Shown piece by piece: positions 58,965 to 64,000 of a stretch of 64,000 nt of DNA. A model generated the notes under the pieces. The model was not told where the DNA came from and ran no database searches. It saw nothing but the letters and a program-made list of their open reading frames with translations. How positions within the stretch are numbered: position 1 is the first letter of the stretch; each line of letters begins with the position of its first letter. The DNA comes from CBDFKU01 sp965248975 (GTDB taxonomy: Bacteria; Chloroflexota; Dehalococcoidia; Lucifugimonadales; JAGWBF01), in NCBI GenBank assembly GCA_965248975.1, contig CBDFKU010000018.1, positions 124,001-188,000 on the forward strand, read 5' to 3'. Both the position numbers and the translations under genes were made by a program.

Positions 58965-60356
58965 ATGTCCAAAGCAGACCTGCTGGAGTCCCTGGCACGC
59001 ATCGTAGGCCGGGACAACCTGACCACCCAGGCAGACGACCTGGAACGCTACTCGACCGATGCCCTGAGTCCATCCCGAGCTTTCAAGGCCGCGGCCAGCA
59101 TCGAGAGGACCGCCGACGCGGTGGTGACGCCCCGCTCGGTGGAGCAGGTCGTCCAGCTTGTCCGGCTCGCATCGTCTACCAAAACTCCCATCGTGCCCTA
59201 CGGAGGCGGCACGGGGGTCATGGGAGGGGTGATTCCGGTACGTGGCGGAATAGTTGTAGACATGAAAGGGCTTAACAAAGTACGCGAGGTGAACGCCACG
59301 GACCGGACCGCAGTAGTGGAGGCCGGCGTGGTCCTGGAGGACCTGGAGAGGGCCTTGGAGCCCCACAACCTGATGGTGGGACATGACCCCTGGAGCGTGC
59401 CGATAGCCACCGTGGCCGGCGCCATCTCGACCAACGGCGTGGGCTACCGGGCCGCGGCCTACGGCCCCATGGGCGACCAGGTGCTGGGCCTGGAGGTGGT
59501 GCTGCCCGACGGCAGCCTCCTCGCCACCCGTGGCATACCCAAGTACTCTTCTGGCCCCAACCTGAACCACCTTTTCATCGGCTCCGAGGGAGTGTTCGGT
59601 ATAATCACCCGGGCGACCCTCAGGGTTTTCCGGCGCCCCGAGGCCCGCTCCTTCGCCACGGCGGGCTTCGACTCCTTCGACGGCGGGTTTAACGCGGTGG
59701 CCGAGATGTTCGCCCTGGGGCTAAAGCCGACCCTGGTGGACCTGACCGAGGAGCACGGGCCCGACGGCAGCAGAGTGGTCCTGTACATGATGTACGAAGG
59801 CTACAAAGAGGGGGTCTCTGCCCAACGCCGCCGCTCGTTAAAGGTCTGCAGCGATTTCGGGGGGACCTACCAGGGGCCCAGGGAGACCAGGGACTACTGG
59901 CTGACCCGCCACAGCAGCGGAGAGTGGTACCGGGACGAGATGCTGAACCAGCCGCGCAGCGTCCGCTGGCTGCGGCGGGGCAGGGCCTTCGACTACCTGC
60001 ACATGGCGCTGCCGGTATCCGGGATACTGGAGTACCGCCGACGCAGCGGGGAGATCCTCTCGGCACGGGGGATCAAGGTGGTGGAGTACGCGATTTGGAC
60101 TCAACCAGAGCTCTTCTCGATGCTCCTGGTCCCCGACGGGCGCGCAGATATCCCTGCCGATAGCATGGGAGAGGCTGTGGACCAAGTGCGTACCCTGGCC
60201 CAGGACATGGGCGGGACCATGGAGTACTGCCACGGAGTTGGCGTTAAGCTGGCCCATCTGCTACCCAGGGAGATGGGGGTCGGATTCGAGACGGCCAGGG
60301 CCATCAAAAAAGCGCTGGACCCCCACGACATCATGAACCCGGGCAAGCTGTTCTAG
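58965..60356 (+). CDS. FAD-binding oxidoreductase, GlcD-like
   Basis: A 463-residue flavoprotein of the VAO/PCMH type. The FAD loop is VPYGGGTGVMGGVIPVRGG; PHNLMVGHDPWSVPIATVAG and the terminal LDPHDIMNPGKLF match glycolate/D-lactate oxidase subunit GlcD and alkyl-DHAP synthase relatives. ATG 58965 follows GGAGGAAAG. Substrate is probably an alpha-hydroxyacid. No iron-sulfur partner subunit is adjacent. Confidence 0.88.
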   Translation: MSKADLLESLARIVGRDNLTTQADDLERYSTDALSPSRAFKAAASIERTADAVVTPRSVEQVVQLVRLASSTKTPIVPYGGGTGVMGGVIPVRGGIVVDMKGLNKVREVNATDRTAVVEAGVVLEDLERALEPHNLMVGHDPWSVPIATVAGAISTNGVGYRAAAYGPMGDQVLGLEVVLPDGSLLATRGIPKYSSGPNLNHLFIGSEGVFGIITRATLRVFRRPEARSFATAGFDSFDGGFNAVAEMFALGLKPTLVDLTEEHGPDGSRVVLYMMYEGYKEGVSAQRRRSLKVCSDFGGTYQGPRETRDYWLTRHSSGEWYRDEMLNQPRSVRWLRRGRAFDYLHMALPVSGILEYRRRSGEILSARGIKVVEYAIWTQPELFSMLLVPDGRADIPADSMGEAVDQVRTLAQDMGGTMEYCHGVGVKLAHLLPREMGVGFETARAIKKALDPHDIMNPGKLF

Positions 60357-60551
60357 GGGCGGCTCCACTTCCGAGATATCACTCCCAATCCTTGTCCGGA
60401 ACGGATACTATCCCATCTCGTCGAGCACGATGTTGGCGCCTCGCCCTGGACCCCGACATGGGAGGACTGCGCCTTATGCCAGCGCATTAGTCTATAATAG
60501 TCGCGTCCAGTATACTAGGGTGGTAAGATTCCAACTAGCTATGGGAGCGGC

Positions 60552-60884
60552 GTGGCCGAATACAGGGACATCCGCCCAACGATCACAAAACTTTTGCCCA
60601 AACTGGTAGAGGAGATTGGACCTCGAAAAGTCGTCCTTTTCGGCTCCTATGTCCATGGAGAGCCTGATGGCGACAGCGATATTGACCTTCTGATTATCGC
60701 CGACATGCAGGAGGATTTCTTCCGTCGGCTAGCAAAGGTTAGACGGGCCATCTCAGGGCTACACCGGGGCATTCCTCTGGACGCCATTGTGCTGACTCCT
60801 GAAGAGGTCGAAGAACGGGTCAAAGCGGGAGACACGTTCATCAAAGAAGCTCTGGAATGGGGCGAAGTCCTCTATGCAGCATGA
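60552..60884 (+). CDS. MNT-type nucleotidyltransferase (antitoxin candidate)
   Basis: A 110-residue minimal nucleotidyltransferase. The motif VVLFGSYVHGEPDGDSDIDL carries the GS and DxD residues that bind metal and NTP. GTG start at 60552; TATAAT occurs at 60493. It overlaps the HEPN gene by 11 bases, as in known MntA/HepT modules where it AMPylates the toxin. Unpaired from phage-defence islands here. Confidence 0.85.
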   Translation: MAEYRDIRPTITKLLPKLVEEIGPRKVVLFGSYVHGEPDGDSDIDLLIIADMQEDFFRRLAKVRRAISGLHRGIPLDAIVLTPEEVEERVKAGDTFIKEALEWGEVLYAA

Positions 60885-61278
60885 GGATTCCAGCTATCCA
60901 GGCGAGTGGCTCCGTATAGCTGAACGGGATCTCCAGCGGATATCAAGGTGTTTGAGAGACAATGATCCTGAAGCCGCGGGATTTTTCCTTCAGCAAGCTC
61001 TGGAAAAGTTCTTGAAGGCGTTCCTCCTCTCAAACGGCTGGCGGCTGAGGCGTGTCCACGATTTGGAGGCGCTCCTCGACGATGCGACGGAGTACGACCC
61101 GTCTCTAGAAGAGTTTCGTTCCCTGTGCCAGGAGACCAACGGTTACTATTTGGCAGAGCGATATCCTCTCCCGTTCGTAGCAGGCCCGAGTGAAGCCTAC
61201 GTGCTGACCGCAATGCAGACTGCCCAAGCGCTGGTACAACGTGTAAGAACCGCACTGAACACCCATCTGGGGCCGTAG
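60874..61278 (+). CDS. HEPN-domain protein (toxin candidate)
   Basis: A 134-residue HEPN protein with EWLRIAERDLQRISRCL, then FLQQALEKFLKAFLL, and RRVHDLEALLDDA. The canonical RNase motif Rx4-6H of active HEPN toxins is not obvious, so it may be a nuclease-free form or an AMPylation partner. Overlaps its nucleotidyltransferase partner. Confidence 0.82.
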   Translation: MQHEDSSYPGEWLRIAERDLQRISRCLRDNDPEAAGFFLQQALEKFLKAFLLSNGWRLRRVHDLEALLDDATEYDPSLEEFRSLCQETNGYYLAERYPLPFVAGPSEAYVLTAMQTAQALVQRVRTALNTHLGP

Positions 61279-61313
61279 GAGAGGCTGAGGGCAACGAATT
61301 CCGGGCTAACACC

Positions 61314-61931
61314 CTAATCAACGTCAACCCCCAACGCTCCCAGGAAGCCCTCCGCCCCGTAGGCGCAGGCGTAAACCACGACGATGAACTTTATCACGGT
61401 GCCGATCCATACGATCCAGAGGAAGCGACCCAGTGGGTAACGGAGGGCGCCCGCGATCACACCGGCGATGTCGAAGAAGGGGTTGGGAATCACCGAGAGC
61501 AGGAAGAGCACCAGCCAGCCCCGACGGCGCATCCAACCCTCTACCCGTGCGTAGAGCCTGCCGCGGTTCACCGTGCCCCGGCCGCTGACCCCAAGGGCAT
61601 ATGCGGTGAGCTCGCCAACGGTTCCGGTAGTCCCCGCCACGAGGGCCACCAACAATGGGCTTAGGAGAACGCCGCCGGCACATACCGCGGCCATGCCCGG
61701 CACGGGCACAACCAGGCCCGCACTGGCGATAAAGGAGAGGGCCGTTACAGTAGGATAGCCGGTGTTACTGGGATCCAGCTGGCCCCTCAGGAAATATACG
61801 CCCGCCACTATCCCCAGCACGGCTACAAAGATCAGCGGGCGTATGAGTCCCACGCCGGCCAGCCGGCTCCCATGTGGAGGGACCAGGCGGCCTGCCCCTA
61901 TTCGTGCCATCGCCCAGGAACGGACGCTCAT
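61314..61931 (-). CDS. VTT-domain (DedA/SNARE-associated) membrane protein
   Basis: A 205-residue membrane protein. Core marks of the VTT domain: VGELTAYALGVSGRG, then WMRRRGWLVLFLLSVIPNPFFDIAGVIAGAL. Probably a lipid scramblase or transporter-like protein of the DedA superfamily. The start at 61931 is uncertain; the first 25 residues are not hydrophobic. Confidence 0.82.
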   Translation of the reverse strand: MSVRSWAMARIGAGRLVPPHGSRLAGVGLIRPLIFVAVLGIVAGVYFLRGQLDPSNTGYPTVTALSFIASAGLVVPVPGMAAVCAGGVLLSPLLVALVAGTTGTVGELTAYALGVSGRGTVNRGRLYARVEGWMRRRGWLVLFLLSVIPNPFFDIAGVIAGALRYPLGRFLWIVWIGTVIKFIVVVYACAYGAEGFLGALGVDVD

Positions 61932-62023
61932 CGGGGCACTTTCTCTCCGTCAGCCGCCCGGCCCTCGAGGCCCGTCGGGAGGTGTCGACTCTCACGGAAG
62001 ACGGCGGCGGCCGGAGTCGGGAA

Positions 62024-64000
62024 TCACCCGGCGGCGCCGGCCACTACGGCGGACTTGCTGAACGTAAGCCCGCCGTCACCGGCGCCCACCACCACGTGGT
62101 CTCCCTCCTGGAACTCCCCGACCAGTATGGCCTTGGAGAGGGGGTTCTCCAGGTGCCTAAGGATCGCCCTGCGCAGCGGCCTGGCGCCGAAGGTGGGGTC
62201 GAAGCCCTCCTTGACCAGCCACTTGCCGGCCTCGGCCGTCAGCTCGAAGGTGATGCTCCGGTCCTCCAGCCGCTTCCGGACCTCGTGGGCCATCAGGTCC
62301 ACTATGCGCGCGATCTGGTCCTCGGCCAGCGGGTCGAAGATGATTATCTCGTCGATCCGATTCAGGAACTCCGGCCGGAAGGCCCGCTTCAGGGCTTCCT
62401 GCACCGAGTCCCGCAGCCTCTGCTCGTCCAGGACGTTGCCCCCGTCGCGGCGGAACCCGAAGGGCTGCCGTCCCACCTCGCCGGTGCCCAGGTTGCTGGT
62501 CATTATGACCACTGTGTTACGGAAATCCACGGTACGGCCGTGTCCGTCGGTGAGGCGCCCGTCCTCCAGGATCTGCAGCAGGACGTTGAAAACGTCGGGA
62601 TGGGCTTTCTCGATCTCGTCGAAGAGGATCACCCGGAAGGGGTGCCTGCGTACCGCCTCCGTCAGCTGCCCGCCTTCGTCGTACCCGACGTAACCCGGCG
62701 GCGCCCCGATGAGACGGGACACGGTGTGCTTCTCCATGTATTCGGACATGTCCACGCGGATCATGTTCCCCTCGTCGTCGAAGAGGAACTCCGACAGGGC
62801 CCTGGCCAGCTCCGTCTTGCCCACTCCCGTAGGCCCGAGGAATATGAAGCTGCCGATGGGCCTCTTGGGATCACTGAGCCCGGAGCGGGCGCGGCGTATG
62901 GCCTCGGAGACCGCTACCACCGCCTCTTCTTGGCCGATGACCCGGTTGTGCAGGCTCTCCTCCATGTGGAGCAGCCTCTCGGCTTCCCCTTCCAGGAGCT
63001 GGGCCACGGGTATCCCTGTCCAGTTGGAGATGAGTCCGGCGATGTCATCCTGGTCCACAATCATGTCTATCTTCTTATCCTGCATCCACACATCCCGGCC
63101 CTGGTGGTACTCCTGCTCCAGGCGCAGCCGCTCGGTCCTAATCTGGGCCGCCCCCTCGTAGTCGGAGCGCTGGGCGGCTGCCTCCTCCTCGTTGCTCAGC
63201 TCTTGGAGCCGCCGTTCGATTCCCATGAGCTCCCCGGGCAGGCTCTCCGAGTCGATTCGCAGCTTGCTGGCCGCCTCGTCGATCAGGTCCACCGCCTTGT
63301 CGGGCAGGTTGCGGGCAGTGATGTAGCGCTGGCTCAGCCGGGCCGCGGCTACCAGGGCGGGCTCCTCGATTTTCACCTTGTGGTGGGCCTCGTAGCGAGG
63401 TCGCAGGGCGCGAAGGATCTCCACCGTCTCCTCGACGGTGGGCTCCTCCAAGTAGACCGGTTGGAAGCGCCGTTCCAGGGCCGAATCACGCTCGATGTAC
63501 TTGCGGTACTCGTCCACGGTGGTGGCGCCGATGCACTGCAGCTCGCCCCGTTGCAGCGCGGGCTTCAGCAGGTTGCTGGCGTCGATGGCGCCCTCTGCGC
63601 CGCCCGCTCCAACGACAGTGTGTATCTCGTCGATGAACAGGATGACCTCGCCCTCGGCGCTCTTGACCTCGTCCATGACGGCCTTGAGCCTCTCCTCGAA
63701 CTCGCCACGGAACTTGCTTCCCGCCACCAGCGCGCCCATATCCAGGGCCAGCACGCGGCGGCCTTTGAGCACGTCGGGGACGTCCCCTGCCACGATGCGT
63801 TGGGCCAGGCCCTCGGCGATGGCGGTCTTGCCAACGCCGGCTTCGCCGATGATTACCGGATTGTTCTTCTTGCGCCGGGTAAGGGTCTGCATCACGCGGC
63901 GGACCTCGGCGTCCCGGCCTACCACCGGATCTAGCTTGCCCTGGCGGGCCAGGTCGGTCAGATCGATGCTGAACTTGTCCAGGGAGCGATACTTGCTCTC
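62024..64000 (-). CDS. clpC: ATP-dependent Clp protease ATPase ClpC (partial)
   Basis: The frame is open to the window end and lacks its N-terminal Clp-N domains. The first AAA+ module has GEAGVGKTAIAEGLAQ and LFIDEIHT; the middle region has a UVR-like segment (NEEEAAAQRSDYEGAAQIR) that marks ClpC rather than ClpB; the second AAA+ module has GPTGVGKTELARALSE and VILFDEIEKAHPDVFN. The C-terminal D2-small domain is complete. A hexameric unfoldase for ClpP. Confidence 0.95.
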   Translation of the reverse strand, partial: ESKYRSLDKFSIDLTDLARQGKLDPVVGRDAEVRRVMQTLTRRKKNNPVIIGEAGVGKTAIAEGLAQRIVAGDVPDVLKGRRVLALDMGALVAGSKFRGEFEERLKAVMDEVKSAEGEVILFIDEIHTVVGAGGAEGAIDASNLLKPALQRGELQCIGATTVDEYRKYIERDSALERRFQPVYLEEPTVEETVEILRALRPRYEAHHKVKIEEPALVAAARLSQRYITARNLPDKAVDLIDEAASKLRIDSESLPGELMGIERRLQELSNEEEAAAQRSDYEGAAQIRTERLRLEQEYHQGRDVWMQDKKIDMIVDQDDIAGLISNWTGIPVAQLLEGEAERLLHMEESLHNRVIGQEEAVVAVSEAIRRARSGLSDPKRPIGSFIFLGPTGVGKTELARALSEFLFDDEGNMIRVDMSEYMEKHTVSRLIGAPPGYVGYDEGGQLTEAVRRHPFRVILFDEIEKAHPDVFNVLLQILEDGRLTDGHGRTVDFRNTVVIMTSNLGTGEVGRQPFGFRRDGGNVLDEQRLRDSVQEALKRAFRPEFLNRIDEIIIFDPLAEDQIARIVDLMAHEVRKRLEDRSITFELTAEAGKWLVKEGFDPTFGARPLRRAILRHLENPLSKAILVGEFQEGDHVVVGAGDGGLTFSKSAVVAGAAG

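Noticed and set aside
61874..63934. A 686-codon frame on the plus strand opposite clpC
   Set aside because: The minus strand encodes clpC with all motifs; the plus reading is a GC-driven shadow.
1..64000. CRISPR arrays, rRNA, tRNA or prophage
   Set aside because: No regularly spaced repeats, no rRNA or tRNA-like folds and no phage structural genes were recognised.

Overview
The window is GC-rich (roughly 60-65%), densely packed bacterial DNA with short intergenic gaps, ATGA stop/start overlaps and clear GGAGG-type ribosome binding sites. The gene content points to a free-living, metabolically versatile heterotroph: flavin-dependent (luciferase-like) oxidoreductases, CoA ligases, a class III CoA transferase, short-chain dehydrogenases, two 2-oxoacid dehydrogenase E1 pairs, Ni-superoxide dismutase and a siroheme-type tetrapyrrole operon. 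This mix resembles Chloroflexota of the SAR202/Dehalococcoidia kind, but that is an impression from gene content; no rRNA or other taxonomic marker is present.

Layout. 1-2.3 kb: a partial unknown gene and an IS630-family insertion sequence (copy 1), which landed exactly in the stop codon of a NarL-type response regulator. 3-13 kb: catabolic and accessory enzymes (2-hydroxyacid dehydrogenase, RidA-like protein, epoxide-hydrolase-like enzyme, NIPSNAP protein, VOC protein, tandem SDRs, two coupled acyl-CoA ligases). 13.1-13.9 kb: an AhpD-like protein whose CxxC motif is encoded as Cys-x-x-TGA, a probable selenocysteine. 15-19.6 kb: a 2-oxoacid dehydrogenase cluster (E1alpha, E1beta, an E2 with two peripheral-subunit-binding domains, an AcoX-like NAD-kinase homologue). 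19.7-22.3 kb: a broken secreted beta-helix/dockerin-like gene. 23.9-27.3 kb: a PhnDCEE-type ABC transporter whose binding protein resembles the family named 'putative selenate transporter'. 27.3-38 kb: an AT-richer ribbon-helix-helix gene, hydrolases, MFS transporter, family-5-like uracil-DNA glycosylase, M28 peptidase, a membrane-anchored cupredoxin, sodX/sodN and an amidohydrolase. 38.1-46.4 kb: a minus-strand run ahbAB - siroheme dehydrogenase - hemC - cobA/hemD - hemB - recQ - glutaredoxin/DinB fusion; the last gene again has an in-frame TGA, here replacing the first Cys of the glutaredoxin CxxC. 46.5-52.5 kb: pcm, gatB, secG, SAM hydroxide adenosyltransferase, a second E1alpha/E1beta pair and a DinB-like protein. 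52.6-54.1 kb: IS630 copy 2 beside a decayed GIY-YIG gene framed by 27-bp inverted repeats. 54.4-64 kb: PIN-TRAM protein, ispD, ispF, cysS, a membrane protein, a GlcD-like flavoprotein, an MNT/HEPN pair, a VTT-domain protein and a partial clpC.

The most interesting signal is selenium. Two unrelated thiol-redox genes each have a TGA exactly at a catalytic cysteine, each TGA is followed at the right distance by a hairpin with a G at the start of its loop, and the same window holds a candidate selenium-oxyanion transporter. The glutaredoxin-like gene is additionally fused to a DinB-fold domain. No Sec machinery (selA, selB, selC, selD) lies in the window, so this remains a prediction.
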